A DNA stretch of 64,000 bases from an uncultured Muribaculaceae bacterium (GCA_910578075.1 CAJTPK010000006.1:1-64000); one strand, 5' to 3'. Positions 52,483-62,198 are shown, numbered from the stretch's first letter. Notes: generated by a model not told the origin, from the letters alone. Numbers and translations: made by a program.

Positions 52483-53343
52483 TCATTCGATGTAGCCTTC
52501 TTGATCGTAGGTGCGACGATGACGGTGGATGATGCCGATAAGGCGGGTCAGGTCAGAATCTGGAGTTGAAAGATTGGCATAGCGGGAATAATGCTCGTCA
52601 TAGCGATGTCTTGAACCATGACAGATTCGATCTTCAATGTCGTTGGGAATCAAAAATGACCCTCTGTCGCCGACGGCTGGTTTGAATTGGTTTAAAAAGA
52701 TATCTATTCCGGCAAGGTCAAAATCTCCGAAATGGAGATATCTGTTGGGAATCATGCGCAGCCATTCCGTAAGATCGGAGGAAAAAGCATATCTTGCCAC
52801 GAATATAACACCTGTCTCGTCAGCTCTCATAAAAGATTCAATCAATTCTCTATGCTTTCGTATCATCAGGAAATTCTCCATGTTCTCCACACCGACAATT
52901 AGGACAGACACAGGGGGTATGAAGGTTTTCCAATCAGCGATATAAGCGGTGGAACCAATCGGTGGATTGATGGAGATGTGGTTTCCGTTGAGCATACATT
53001 CCATATTTTCGTATGTGTTCACAAGAAATCCTGGACAACTCCGGACGGCACGTGTTTTGGAATTGCCGGAAATGGATGCCTGCAACGCCCTCGCTCCATT
53101 ACCATTCGCTATTTCCTCAGCAATGTCAAGATTGCTGAGAGCCTCATTAAACCTTGGCAAAGCCATCTTGAGAGTATCTGGATTCGGAGCCCGGAGCAGA
53201 CGACGGGTGCCATGATATGCTATAGTCAGGAGCCCTTCGCTCACCAATGGATCGGATAGCGACTTTGACAATGAAGAAAACGCCACGTCTTCGCCTTCGA
53301 TGAGTCTCTTTAGATTTTCAATCAGTCTGGCGGTAAGTCTCAT
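52483..53343 (-). CDS. jetD: Wadjet nuclease subunit JetD
   Basis: 286 aa. The C-terminal part is a Toprim-type nuclease of the DUF2220 family. Metal-binding residues are visible: Glu153 in GVENMENF, and Asp207 and Asp209 in FGDFDLAG. This is the topoisomerase-VI-like subunit that cuts circular plasmid DNA after loop extrusion by JetABC. It is shorter than many JetD proteins (about 380 aa); the loss is in the N-terminal arm, while the nuclease half looks complete. Its start overlaps the jetC stop by 4 bases, so it is the last gene of jetABCD. Confidence 0.88.
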   Translation of the reverse strand: MRLTARLIENLKRLIEGEDVAFSSLSKSLSDPLVSEGLLTIAYHGTRRLLRAPNPDTLKMALPRFNEALSNLDIAEEIANGNGARALQASISGNSKTRAVRSCPGFLVNTYENMECMLNGNHISINPPIGSTAYIADWKTFIPPVSVLIVGVENMENFLMIRKHRELIESFMRADETGVIFVARYAFSSDLTEWLRMIPNRYLHFGDFDLAGIDIFLNQFKPAVGDRGSFLIPNDIEDRICHGSRHRYDEHYSRYANLSTPDSDLTRLIGIIHRHRRTYDQEGYIE

Positions 53344-56300
53344 TGCAGTTCAGCTTCGCGGGTTGAAAGAATTGGTTGCACTATGGTATTTGCTTCTTTG
53401 TCTTTGGAAAGGAGGTAGAGGCGACGATATGAAAGAGGCCGATGTGATTTTGGTGATGAGTTTACGATGTAGATATCGCGTTCATTGGCGAAATTCAGAA
53501 TTCCCTGGATGTTTTCATCGGCAAGGCGTCCGATTTCATCCATCATGCAGTGGAGTCGGAAATCACCAGCCTGTCCGGCGCGTTTCTTGAAAACACTTAT
53601 CAGAAGAATGTTCATAATGGCCTTTACCAATGTGTCGGTACCTTCAGACCCAACAGCCTTTATATTTTCAGTCCAGCCTGTAGAATTATCATTCTCCTCA
53701 ATCTTGAATTTGAGTGAGAAAGTCTGTTCAAGAGGTAGTTTGCCAAGTTCTGGAGTGTGCGTCAGAGCCTCTGTCAAAGACCTGAGATATTTTATCGAAT
53801 CGCGGGTAATATCCTCGTGTTCTTCTCCGGAGAAAAGATTAAGCTCGCCTATGTCATACTGATGTGCATTCCAGAAATCTGTGATATTCTGTAGCTGTGT
53901 GATAATAGGCATATTACTCCTTTCGAGACGAAGCTCAATACTGCGGATCACCCCGGCAAAGGTCTTATGAGAGAAATCATAATTTATATCTCTGACAATG
54001 CGTTGAATCTCCGATTCTCTGCCGAGTAGGACATTGAAATCCGCTGCCGCACGCGACAATATATCCCGGTAGATATTACTTGTGACATGTTGGAACTCCT
54101 TTATCATGTCGTTCACCACAAATTCTTCAAGTTTATCGGCATAATTCCGGTAATGAGCGGTGGTCTCAAATTCCGTAGGAAATTTGAATGTGTTGCATTG
54201 GGAGAACCTGCGTCGGAAATCATTGACCGATGTTTTAAGTGAATCTGTTTGACGGTAGATTTCTCCGGTCAGTCCTTTTATGGAATCCACAAGACTTATG
54301 CAATCAAGGTCTGTCTGAACTTGTTGACTTTCTTTCAATTCAGGAGGACAAGAATCAGATGCCATAAAGTCTTCAGCTTTCCTTATGGATTCGGATGATT
54401 TTTCTAATGTTGCCTGAAGTGTAGACAATGCAGTCGATTCAACCTCGCGGTTCGAATCATATTTTTCTTTTCTCCGTTCGTAAGTCTGTCGGAGGGAAGC
54501 ATCCCTGTCCTCCAGTTTCTTTTTTTCGGTCTGATATTGTGGCACGTTATCAAGTAATGTCTTACAGTCATTTTTATATACGGCCACTTGTTCCAGCTCG
54601 TCTTCAATTACGCATATCCGGTTCTCCGTTTCGGTGATTTCTTTCTTTGTCTGCTCTATCATTCGGGTGTCGGCCCCGGCAATAGATAGCTCTGCCCGCT
54701 CGTCTTTATCAAGTTGTTGGATTTTAACGTCGGTTTCATTTTTGAAATTTTTTATGTCATTTTTCACCGATTGCTCTTGAATGTCAAGAAGGTTTTGATC
54801 CTTTTTTGTTTCTTCTTTGGCGGCTTTTGATATGGCGTTCAATTCCCGTTTGCAACGGTTATCAATTTCTCCGAGCTTTTCGGTGTGATCCTCTATTGCC
54901 AGGGTCAGTTGCTGAATCTTTTCCTCATACACTGCATCAATCTCTTTCAACTTAGCCTTTTCATCAGTTTTGATTTCGTCCTGACGTAGTTCTTCCTTTC
55001 TGCATTGCTGGTTGCAAATTTGCATTTTTTGTGATATGGCATCAATGTCGACTTGAATTGACTTGCAGACCGATGCTCTTTCCTTACCGATCTCAGAGAT
55101 GCTTTCATCCTTTTCCTCCCTTAGACGGTTAATTTCACAGGCAATGGTATTAATCTTGGCATCGATTGCTTTGATATCATCCTCTATCATTGCCGGAGTC
55201 CGCACTTCTTTCTCTATTTCATCAAGATCAATCCTGACTCCAAACAGGGTATCACGGTTGCCGTCCACAAGTTTGGGATTCAGATTCTGACCGTACAACA
55301 CATGCTTTTCATCTGCAATCTTGCCAATGGAAGATGCCCAGTCCTCTACGTTGCGGTCGAGCCATTCACAGAAGGAACCTTGAGATTTCTCTAGCAGTAA
55401 CCGTTCTGATTCCAATTTCTCTGTCAACCCACTGATATTGTTTTCAAGTGCTATGATTTGTGAGGCATATTCATTTTCAAGACGCTGACATTCCATTTCC
55501 AACTGGTTTTTCAAGGATTCCAGTTTATTTTCTTTCCGCAGTTTTTCCTCTTTGAGGGAGTTCTCCTCCTTTTCTAATTTGATGATATTATTTCTGCACG
55601 CCTCCAATTCAGCTTCCAAGGGAGACGATTTAGAAGCTTCAAGACGTAATAATTTTTGCTCATGCCATTGTTCCCGGTAATATCCCAACTTCAACTCAAT
55701 TTCTTCCCTAAGAATATTGAACTTGGCATTGACTTCATCCTGAAGTTTGTTTTGACGTTTGATTCTTGCAAATTCTCGGTCTATTATTTCCTGTTTTGTA
55801 TTGTTGATTTCTTCGGTTCTCCTCTGTTGGTATTGCTGAAAGTCGAGTTCCAATCGGTCTCGTAGAGATTTAAACTTATGCGCGATGGATAGATATTCAG
55901 TATTTAGTTGGGCGAGAAGACTTTGCTTTTGTTGCAATGCAAGACGCAGCGAAGGCAATGATTCCACTCGGATTATCATGTCGGAAATGCCAATTCTCTG
56001 ATACTCTTTTTTCAGTATTGAGGCTTCTTTCAGTTTGCTATCGAGTATTGCTATTCCATTGCTTATCTTCTCGTGTTCTTCGGTGAAATCTGCCTCTATT
56101 GATTTTATTTTTTGTGTCAGTGCATCTATCGTCGCTTTCTTTTTCTGTATTCTGCTTGTCAGGACCGGAATGTCTTTTTCTGCTTTATTCCTTGAGTAGA
56201 TGAGCATGCCGCATAGTTCCCGCATCGAGAATTCCCCTGCGGAAATCTTATGAGCAATTTCAATTATTTTGTCAGCATCACGGCGTGTTTCTACAATACC

Positions 56301-57026
56301 TTGTTTGTTTTTATGCGACCATAACGAGATATCCTTCAGCTCATCACTGAAATTGACAAGTTTACTGCGGAAAAAGTTGAGATCTACAGCGGTCTCCTCC
56401 TCCTCGCCTGTAATACTGCAGATGATGGTGTTTTTGATAAAGCCGCCATCAACGCGCTCATTTAGAAACACGTTCTGAATTATGCGAGGAATATTCTGAT
56501 ACTGCTGGCTTTTGAGGAGGTAGTATTTTAGCAGGTCCTTTGATATTCTCGCGCTGCGGTTGCCGTAAAGGATGTCAAGATACTGGTTGTAGCGGTATAT
56601 TATTCCGCTGAGATCGGTGCCTTTGTTTTGTATCCGCTGTCTGACGGTCACTGGATCGGTAGCCACGACTCCGTGATCATCGATTAGCCAGCTTCTGTCG
56701 TAAGGTGCATCTACAAATCTGAATGCAGCCTTGTTGTGACGCCGGAATAGAATCACACAGAATGGTGATTGTTCCTCTCCCCGCGAAACCTCATAGACAA
56801 TATATGAAGATGGCGTTGGCACATAGTAGTCGTCGAATGATCGCTGACCTTGGTTGCGGATGCCCAGTTTGTCTTTCCTTGCGTTGTAGAAGAAAAGTAG
56901 AGCACGCAGCAGAGTGGTCTTACCTACACCTTGGGTTCCTGTGAAATGGATATTCCCATCCAGTGCCACTTCTCCGTAGCGGATATGAGCGCTATTGATA
57001 AAAATGATTTTAGTCAGTGATCTCAT
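53340..57026 (-). CDS. jetC: Wadjet SMC-like ATPase JetC
   Basis: 1228 aa MukB/SbcC-like motor. Walker A GTQGVGKTT is at residues 30-38. A long coiled coil covers about 260-900 with a break near the middle acting as hinge. The C-terminal head has the signature-like GSEGTDTLVKAI (about 1110) and Walker B LHCMMDEIG with Asp1163. It extrudes DNA loops together with JetA and JetB. It overlaps jetB by 17 bases and jetD by 4. It is complete, with no frameshift seen. Confidence 0.9.
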   Translation of the reverse strand: MRSLTKIIFINSAHIRYGEVALDGNIHFTGTQGVGKTTLLRALLFFYNARKDKLGIRNQGQRSFDDYYVPTPSSYIVYEVSRGEEQSPFCVILFRRHNKAAFRFVDAPYDRSWLIDDHGVVATDPVTVRQRIQNKGTDLSGIIYRYNQYLDILYGNRSARISKDLLKYYLLKSQQYQNIPRIIQNVFLNERVDGGFIKNTIICSITGEEEETAVDLNFFRSKLVNFSDELKDISLWSHKNKQGIVETRRDADKIIEIAHKISAGEFSMRELCGMLIYSRNKAEKDIPVLTSRIQKKKATIDALTQKIKSIEADFTEEHEKISNGIAILDSKLKEASILKKEYQRIGISDMIIRVESLPSLRLALQQKQSLLAQLNTEYLSIAHKFKSLRDRLELDFQQYQQRRTEEINNTKQEIIDREFARIKRQNKLQDEVNAKFNILREEIELKLGYYREQWHEQKLLRLEASKSSPLEAELEACRNNIIKLEKEENSLKEEKLRKENKLESLKNQLEMECQRLENEYASQIIALENNISGLTEKLESERLLLEKSQGSFCEWLDRNVEDWASSIGKIADEKHVLYGQNLNPKLVDGNRDTLFGVRIDLDEIEKEVRTPAMIEDDIKAIDAKINTIACEINRLREEKDESISEIGKERASVCKSIQVDIDAISQKMQICNQQCRKEELRQDEIKTDEKAKLKEIDAVYEEKIQQLTLAIEDHTEKLGEIDNRCKRELNAISKAAKEETKKDQNLLDIQEQSVKNDIKNFKNETDVKIQQLDKDERAELSIAGADTRMIEQTKKEITETENRICVIEDELEQVAVYKNDCKTLLDNVPQYQTEKKKLEDRDASLRQTYERRKEKYDSNREVESTALSTLQATLEKSSESIRKAEDFMASDSCPPELKESQQVQTDLDCISLVDSIKGLTGEIYRQTDSLKTSVNDFRRRFSQCNTFKFPTEFETTAHYRNYADKLEEFVVNDMIKEFQHVTSNIYRDILSRAAADFNVLLGRESEIQRIVRDINYDFSHKTFAGVIRSIELRLERSNMPIITQLQNITDFWNAHQYDIGELNLFSGEEHEDITRDSIKYLRSLTEALTHTPELGKLPLEQTFSLKFKIEENDNSTGWTENIKAVGSEGTDTLVKAIMNILLISVFKKRAGQAGDFRLHCMMDEIGRLADENIQGILNFANERDIYIVNSSPKSHRPLSYRRLYLLSKDKEANTIVQPILSTREAELQ

Positions 57027-57555
57027 CGTTGTCGTAAAATGCTATGAGGTTTACCATGTCTTCAAGATATCTATATGCAGCGGTGACCTTATACCGTCTT
57101 GCCACGTCGTCGATAATCTCGACAAATCCTTGTTTTGACAGTTCTTCCATAAGTCGCTCTGCAATTTCATCATGACGTGCCTTATTGTCGTACAGTGTGG
57201 ATGCTTTATCGCGTAGCTCTATGTCGGAATCAATCTTTACAATCAGATCTGCAGTCATGAAGGTGAATCCGGGTCCGAATGGCGGCTCCCAGGCTTTGAG
57301 GAAATCAAGCACATCTACCCAGTGGCCGAATTTCTTCAGCTTATCAGCCATTGAACTTTTGGATTCTTTCCGAGAGAAATAGTAGTATTGGTTGCCTTCT
57401 TCGAGAATAAACCCGATGCGAGAAAAATAATCGGCATATTCATCCCTGCAATCATCTATGTCGAGGAATATCCGGCGAGTGGCATCATCCACACTGTCGG
57501 ACGAGATGAATCCTCCTTTGCTCAGTCGGTCAAAAACTTGCTGTTCGTATTTCAT
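57010..57555 (-). CDS. jetB: Wadjet subunit JetB (MukE-like)
   Basis: 181 aa. A small, winged-helix-type accessory subunit (DUF4194/MukE-like position and size), with the segments FDRLSKGGFI, KFGHWVDVLDFLKAW, FTFMTADLIVKIDSDIELR and a helical C terminus. It binds the kleisin JetA in the condensin complex. The assignment rests mainly on size and its place between jetA (4-base overlap) and jetC (17-base overlap); direct sequence motifs are weak. Confidence 0.8.
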   Translation of the reverse strand: MKYEQQVFDRLSKGGFISSDSVDDATRRIFLDIDDCRDEYADYFSRIGFILEEGNQYYYFSRKESKSSMADKLKKFGHWVDVLDFLKAWEPPFGPGFTFMTADLIVKIDSDIELRDKASTLYDNKARHDEIAERLMEELSKQGFVEIIDDVARRYKVTAAYRYLEDMVNLIAFYDNDEITD

Positions 57556-58751
57556 GGTAGATTGTAGATTAGAGGATATTCAACATTCCCATCCTGTCGC
57601 CAGTCACCGGTGATGAGAAGCTTGTTGTAATGATTCTGTATAATCTCAAGATAATATTCCACCTTTCGCTCTCTCGATTGCGGTTGGGAATAGGGATAAT
57701 TTATCACAAAGGAGTAGAGGTCTTGAGATGATGCGGAGAACGCATTGGCTATGGAATCTGTGTCTACAAAGTCTTCCACTATGCACTCTGCCAGCAGTTC
57801 GTTTTCTGTCAGAGGTGTTGCCGGTGTATTCTTCAGCGTCCTTATCCTGGATATGTTCTTTCTTGCCTGGTCAATAAGGTCGATTGCATCATCGGAGTTA
57901 CAAAGAAATGAAAGTGAAACTTTGGTGGAGTAGTATGAGGCAGTTTCCAGATTCTGGTGATTGCATCTGTCGAGGATATCACGTACATTTGTAGTTCGTT
58001 CCCACGTCAGTTGGTCCTTGAGATATTTCAGTTTTCTGAGATGCTTCACCAGCCTGTTGTGTGCGTCAATCTGATTCAGATAGTCGCGGATGATCCGTTC
58101 CAGCTCAATCAGAGAGTGGAATACATCCTTGAATTGGATTTTGACATTAAGAATCAGGCGGGTGATACGGTCATCTGTGGTCAGCACTTCCAAAGTCTCT
58201 TTTTTTTCATCGAGCAATCGTTCGGTCTGCCGGATAAGTGACGATATGCTCTCAAGTGTGGCGAGATTAGTTTCCAGTTTTGAGCGTTTTATTTCATAGT
58301 TGCGTTCTTGACGGAAAGTGTCGTTGATTACCCGTTTTAATTCGATTGTCTTGGTCGATGCTTGCGTAGATATATTGCGCAATGATCGCATTATCTTACG
58401 CACATATTTCCCTTGGACTTCAGGATGTTTCCGCTCTTTTAAATAGAAATCAATATTATCTTTGAGTGCCTGAAGATTTTCTTCTACCGACGAGCTTGTG
58501 ATATCTTCATTCAAGCGCAGGACATCTTCAAAGAAATGCTGATACATCTCCTCCAGTTCTATAAGGTCACCTTCTTGTCTGATGACGCCATAATCTATTA
58601 AAAGCCGAAGATTTTTCTCATTCTCAACTAATTCCAAGGCCTCATCATAACTGAAGTCAAATCTCAACCTCGCCTGAAAAAGAGCATGCAGTAGCTTCCG
58701 CTCCGCATAGAGCCGCTTTATCAATTCATTGAGATTGGTAAAAACCTTCAT
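57552..58751 (-). CDS. jetA: Wadjet kleisin subunit JetA (MukF-like)
   Basis: 399 aa. N-terminal helical/winged-helix part (LNELIKRLYAERKLLHALFQARLRFDFSYDEAL), a long helical middle with coiled-coil segments (about 115-250), and a C-terminal winged-helix-like end (REREVEYYLEIIQNHY-type segment). Such a layout fits a MukF/MksF-type kleisin bridging JetC heads. It is the first gene of jetABCD and would set expression of the whole operon. Confidence 0.8.
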   Translation of the reverse strand: MKVFTNLNELIKRLYAERKLLHALFQARLRFDFSYDEALELVENEKNLRLLIDYGVIRQEGDLIELEEMYQHFFEDVLRLNEDITSSSVEENLQALKDNIDFYLKERKHPEVQGKYVRKIMRSLRNISTQASTKTIELKRVINDTFRQERNYEIKRSKLETNLATLESISSLIRQTERLLDEKKETLEVLTTDDRITRLILNVKIQFKDVFHSLIELERIIRDYLNQIDAHNRLVKHLRKLKYLKDQLTWERTTNVRDILDRCNHQNLETASYYSTKVSLSFLCNSDDAIDLIDQARKNISRIRTLKNTPATPLTENELLAECIVEDFVDTDSIANAFSASSQDLYSFVINYPYSQPQSRERKVEYYLEIIQNHYNKLLITGDWRQDGNVEYPLIYNLP

Positions 58752-59158
58752 TTAGCTAAAATTATTATGTGTGACTATTTAGTCGAATAGGAGATAATCA
58801 TACTGACGCTAATCTTATTTATGACAGAAAAGATAACCTACGATCCAAAGATCCTCGCGTAGCTGGGTTATGTTTGCCATATTCTAAAAACACGCGCTTA
58901 AAATTGCAGAAAAATTCTTAAATATACAAATTTTGCAGTTGCAAGTCTAAAATTATTACTAAAAATATCATTTTTTTGAATGAAGTCATCTAAACTTTTT
59001 TCAACATTAAGATTTGGTAAGATTTCCGAGATAAATTTTTTTTATTTTTCTGAACGCGGAATTCTCGCGGAGAATGCTCATCCGGAGAAACGATGCCATC
59101 CTCCATTCGCACATGTAACTTCGGCACGACATCTGTATTACCTGCTTATGGTGCTATG
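58752..59158. other. Divergent gap between jetA and the ORF6N gene
   Basis: AT-rich and without a convincing gene. On the minus strand TTGCAACTGCAAAATTTGTATATTTA (near 58920-58945) contains a weak promoter-like TATATTTA and may drive jetABCD, leaving a leader of about 170 bases. On the plus side a C/G-containing imperfect repeat GCGGAATTCTCGCGGAGAATGC lies near 59056. A short open frame here overlaps the promoter that follows and is rejected. Confidence 0.4.
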
Positions 59159-59190
59159 TTTGTGTATTAATGTAAAATTTCATATATTTG
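59159..59190 (+). promoter_or_regulatory. Promoter of the ORF6N operon
   Basis: TTTG at 59159-59162, a 20-base spacer and TATATTTG at 59183-59190: a full consensus match. The ATG at 59194 is 4 bases beyond the box, so the transcript is expected to begin at or next to the start codon. Confidence 0.85.
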
Positions 59191-59193
59191 CAC

Positions 59194-60183
59194 ATGAACA
59201 AGCCAGATAACAATAAACTACAGGGAACGCGCATCACGCCAAAGGACAGTTCTGAAACCGGTGCCCACACTGAGGTTATCACAAATTGTGACCAGTCCGT
59301 ACTTATGTCCATAGAGAATCGCATTCTCACTATCAGGGGACATCAAGTGATGGTTGATAGGGATTTGGCTGAGCTTTATCAAGTTGAAACAAAAGTGCTT
59401 AATCAAGCGGTCAAGCGTAATATCGAGCGCTTTCCAGAAAGCTTTAGATTTCAGTTGTCCAATAACGAGAAAGACGAACTGGTCACAATTTGTGACCGGT
59501 TCAAGGTCCTGAAACATTCTACTTCTAATCCATATACTTTCACAGAGCAAGGAGTGGCGATGTTGTCAGATGTCTTGAAAAGCAAAACCGCAATTCATAC
59601 GAGCATCCGCATCATTGAGGCTTTCAGCAATCGCATTGAAAAGCATCTCACAACCAAGCGCAAGATTACTAACGAGTATGAGGTTATAGATTTAGAAACA
59701 AAAGAAATAACAAAAGAGACAGAAACGCGTGAAGTTGATGGGCATCTTTGGGAAAATATCTCCACAATGGTTGCAATCGCAGTTGAGATTGCAGCCAACA
59801 ATGTTGGAGTCGCTTCCAATGCGCTTAAAGTGGCAAGCCAGATGCTTGCTGATATGCGAGAGAAGGATGCAGATAAGCGAAAGCGCATCATCGGATTAAT
59901 CTACAATAAACTCCGTCATATTCCTAACTCCGCCTTCCTTCAGGTCTGGCTTCAGAACATCACCCACGTTACCGACGACTGGACGCAAGGCGAATTATAC
60001 GATATGCCACTATGCAAGGTAGTGGCTAAGCAGCCCGTCACGCTGTGGAACAACAGCTGGCTAAAACCTGAATTTGCCGACATTCTTCCCGCCACCAATA
60101 TAGTTGATCGTGAGGCACTTGCCAAAGTAGGCCCGGTCATAACCTTCAAGGCCAAACGTCAATATGACGAAATGGAATATTAA
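59194..60183 (+). CDS. ORF6N domain protein
   Basis: 329 aa from ATG 59194. A longer frame starting with TTG at 59188 uses bases of the promoter -7 box and is rejected. The ORF6N (Bro/KilA-related DNA-binding) domain covers about 43-130: ILTIRGHQVMVDRDLAELYQVETKVLNQAVKRNIERFPESFRFQL, then YTFTEQGVAMLSDVLKS. The C-terminal 170 residues hold a helical stretch and a domain ending WLKPEFADILPATNIVDREALAKVGPVITFKAKRQYDEMEY. Such genes are common on Bacteroidetes mobile DNA; their role is not known. Two palindromes lie within the first 300 bases of the gene. Confidence 0.88.
   Translation: MNKPDNNKLQGTRITPKDSSETGAHTEVITNCDQSVLMSIENRILTIRGHQVMVDRDLAELYQVETKVLNQAVKRNIERFPESFRFQLSNNEKDELVTICDRFKVLKHSTSNPYTFTEQGVAMLSDVLKSKTAIHTSIRIIEAFSNRIEKHLTTKRKITNEYEVIDLETKEITKETETREVDGHLWENISTMVAIAVEIAANNVGVASNALKVASQMLADMREKDADKRKRIIGLIYNKLRHIPNSAFLQVWLQNITHVTDDWTQGELYDMPLCKVVAKQPVTLWNNSWLKPEFADILPATNIVDREALAKVGPVITFKAKRQYDEMEY
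59279..59497. repeat. Two matching palindromes within the ORF6N gene
   Basis: TCACAA-A-TTGTGA at 59279-59291 and GGTCACAA-T-TTGTGACC at 59481-59497, 204 bases apart centre to centre. They share TCACAA-W-TTGTGA and the following CC. They could be operator sites for autoregulation by the DNA-binding product, or may result from the codons for TNCDQ and TICDR. Confidence 0.5.
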
Positions 60184-60200
60184 TCCCTTACAGAACTGAT

Positions 60201-60479
60201 ATGAATGATCAGAAAATAATAGAAACAGTCAAGCAGATATTGGAACTCGTTGAGAAGGCTCCTGAGATATGTAAACTGCAAGAGCAGTTGCAGGAAATCG
60301 CTAATGATCAAAGAAAGGAGATTTCAGCCTCCGTAATCAATGATGCTTTCGATGCCATGGAAATAATAGTCCGAAAAATTTGCGACACTCCGGATGATAT
60401 ATCCAAAGTACAGAAACTGGCATACCGAGAGCTTGCATACCGTATGATTCTGAACAAAAATGTCTATATTCGCAAATAA
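60201..60479 (+). CDS. Small protein of unknown function
   Basis: 92 aa, almost wholly helical with heptad-like spacing (IIETVKQILELVEKAPEICKLQEQLQEIANDQ). No known motif, signal peptide or membrane segment. It sits 17 bases after the ORF6N gene and 18 bases before the AlbA_2 gene on the same strand, so it is the middle gene of a three-gene operon. Codon content and spacing support a real gene. Confidence 0.7.
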   Translation: MNDQKIIETVKQILELVEKAPEICKLQEQLQEIANDQRKEISASVINDAFDAMEIIVRKICDTPDDISKVQKLAYRELAYRMILNKNVYIRK

Positions 60480-60497
60480 TTCAACAAAGAGATAAAG

Positions 60498-62198
60498 ATG
60501 ACAAACAGAAATATGACTGAGCAAGAATTACAGCAGTATCTGAAGGAACGTTTCCCGAAAGAAGATGCCTCTTGTGATTGGAAGGAGATGAAGAATCTCA
60601 AAAATTCCTTTGCGAACGACCCGCATAAGGATGTGGTATCGTATCTTTCCGGCATTTCAAACATGGAAGGTGGTCATCTTATCATCGGTGTAAAAGATGG
60701 CTCTCTTGAGATTGTCGGAACGGATTTGAGTAAAGTCGGTTTTGATAAGACCTCCGTAATTCACAAGATGCTGGAACAATGTACAAATCTTCCGGAAGAA
60801 GACCTTTCAGTTGAGGAATTCATTACCACTGATACCAATAAAGTTGTATGGATTATAAATATTCCAAAGCATTATCCTCGTCGCCCGGTAATTGCTCATA
60901 AGAAAATGTATCAACGGAGAAATGATTCATTGATTGTAATGACTCATGAAAGAGAAGAGGCAATTCTCAAAGAGGACTTAGGGCATTATGATTGGTCAGC
61001 TGAAGTGGTTGAATCTGCGACAATAGATGACCTTGATGCAACTGCCATTCAAGCAGCTCTTGATGGTTACTGCGAACGCTACCCCAAAAGGGCCGAAGAA
61101 GCAAAATCGTGGACTACAAAACAATTTCTTGATAAGGCAAAGATTACTAAGAATGGCAAAATAACAAGGACTGCCCTTCTCTTGTTGGGCAAAGAGGAAT
61201 CGGTTCATTATCTCAATCATCCGGCAGAGATTGTTTGGAAACTTCAAACCGGCGAGGAGCGTGCCGCCAATATATTCTACCCTCCGTTCCTGCTCTCTGC
61301 TGTCGAGTTGCGTGGCACAATCAGAAATTATCAAATAAAGATATTCCCATCCAATGCGTTGCTTCCTACTCCGGTGATGAAGTATGACCAACGGTCTCTT
61401 TTAGAGGGCCTTCATAATTGCATCCTTCATCAAGACTATACACGGGGTGAACGAATCATTGTAACAGAGTCTGCCGACAGTGTAATGTTTCAAAATGCCG
61501 GAACATTCTATGAAGGGCGATATGAGGACTATATAGACGGAAAGAGAACACCTACACAATACCGTAATCCGTTTCTTCAAAACGCCATGGTCAATCTCAA
61601 TATGATTGACAGTCAAGGCTTCGGCATCCATGATATGTTTGAGAATCAACGTTCTCGTTTTCTTCCGATGCCGGATTATGATCAATCAACAGACCGACAT
61701 GTAATCATGGTAATGCCCGGACAGGTTATAAATGAAGAGTATTCTACAACTCTGATGGAGAATACCTCGCTCGATTTGACGACCGTTTTCCTGCTTGACC
61801 GCGTGCAGAGGAACAAACCTCTTAGTAAGGCAGCCCGTGCAAGACTCCGGGAATTAAATCTAATCGAGGGGCGACATCCGCATATAATTATCAGTCGCAA
61901 GATTGCTCAGATTACTCGTAAAGAAGCAGAATATACTGCCCTAAAAGGTTTTGACGATGGATTCTGTAAGGATTTAATCCTTAAATCGCTTCGTGAACAC
62001 ACCAGACTTAATAGGTCACAAATTAATGAGTTATTATTAAAAAGGCTTCCTGACATCCTGAACGAGCGGCAAAAGAATAATCATATCGATTATCTTCTTA
62101 AATATCTTCGTCGAGAGGGAAAGATTCATGTCGGTCCTAACAAATACTGGGAACTTGGACCAGCACAGCAGAATTCGAGCAGCGAGAAACAAAGTTGA
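60498..62198 (+). CDS. AlbA_2 (Schlafen-type) domain protein with ATPase-like region
   Basis: 566 aa. The N-terminal AlbA_2 domain (about 20-155) is seen as DWKEMKNLKNSFANDPHKDVVSYLSGISNMEGGHLIIGVKDGSLEIVG and PHYPRRPVIAHKKMYQRRNDSLIVMTHER-like sequence. The following region (about 170-430) resembles the GHKL-ATPase-like part of AlbA_2 proteins once called RecG-related. The last 100 residues look like a winged helix (LRLNRSQINELLLKRLPDILNERQKNNHIDYLLKYLRREGKIHVGPNKYWEL-like). Proteins of this build act as regulators, toxins or defence components; the role here is not fixed. Confidence 0.82.
   Translation: MTNRNMTEQELQQYLKERFPKEDASCDWKEMKNLKNSFANDPHKDVVSYLSGISNMEGGHLIIGVKDGSLEIVGTDLSKVGFDKTSVIHKMLEQCTNLPEEDLSVEEFITTDTNKVVWIINIPKHYPRRPVIAHKKMYQRRNDSLIVMTHEREEAILKEDLGHYDWSAEVVESATIDDLDATAIQAALDGYCERYPKRAEEAKSWTTKQFLDKAKITKNGKITRTALLLLGKEESVHYLNHPAEIVWKLQTGEERAANIFYPPFLLSAVELRGTIRNYQIKIFPSNALLPTPVMKYDQRSLLEGLHNCILHQDYTRGERIIVTESADSVMFQNAGTFYEGRYEDYIDGKRTPTQYRNPFLQNAMVNLNMIDSQGFGIHDMFENQRSRFLPMPDYDQSTDRHVIMVMPGQVINEEYSTTLMENTSLDLTTVFLLDRVQRNKPLSKAARARLRELNLIEGRHPHIIISRKIAQITRKEAEYTALKGFDDGFCKDLILKSLREHTRLNRSQINELLLKRLPDILNERQKNNHIDYLLKYLRREGKIHVGPNKYWELGPAQQNSSSEKQS

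Noticed and set aside
52157..52495. 112-codon open frame after the 405-aa gene
   Set aside because: It spans repeat B and its terminator in a different frame from the gene remnant, and ends inside jetD.
59188..59193. TTG start giving two extra residues to the ORF6N protein
   Set aside because: The TTG is part of the -7 promoter box, so it would not be transcribed; ATG at 59194 is used instead.
58980..59210. 76-codon open frame upstream of the ORF6N gene
   Set aside because: It overlaps the strong promoter and start of the ORF6N gene; no domain.
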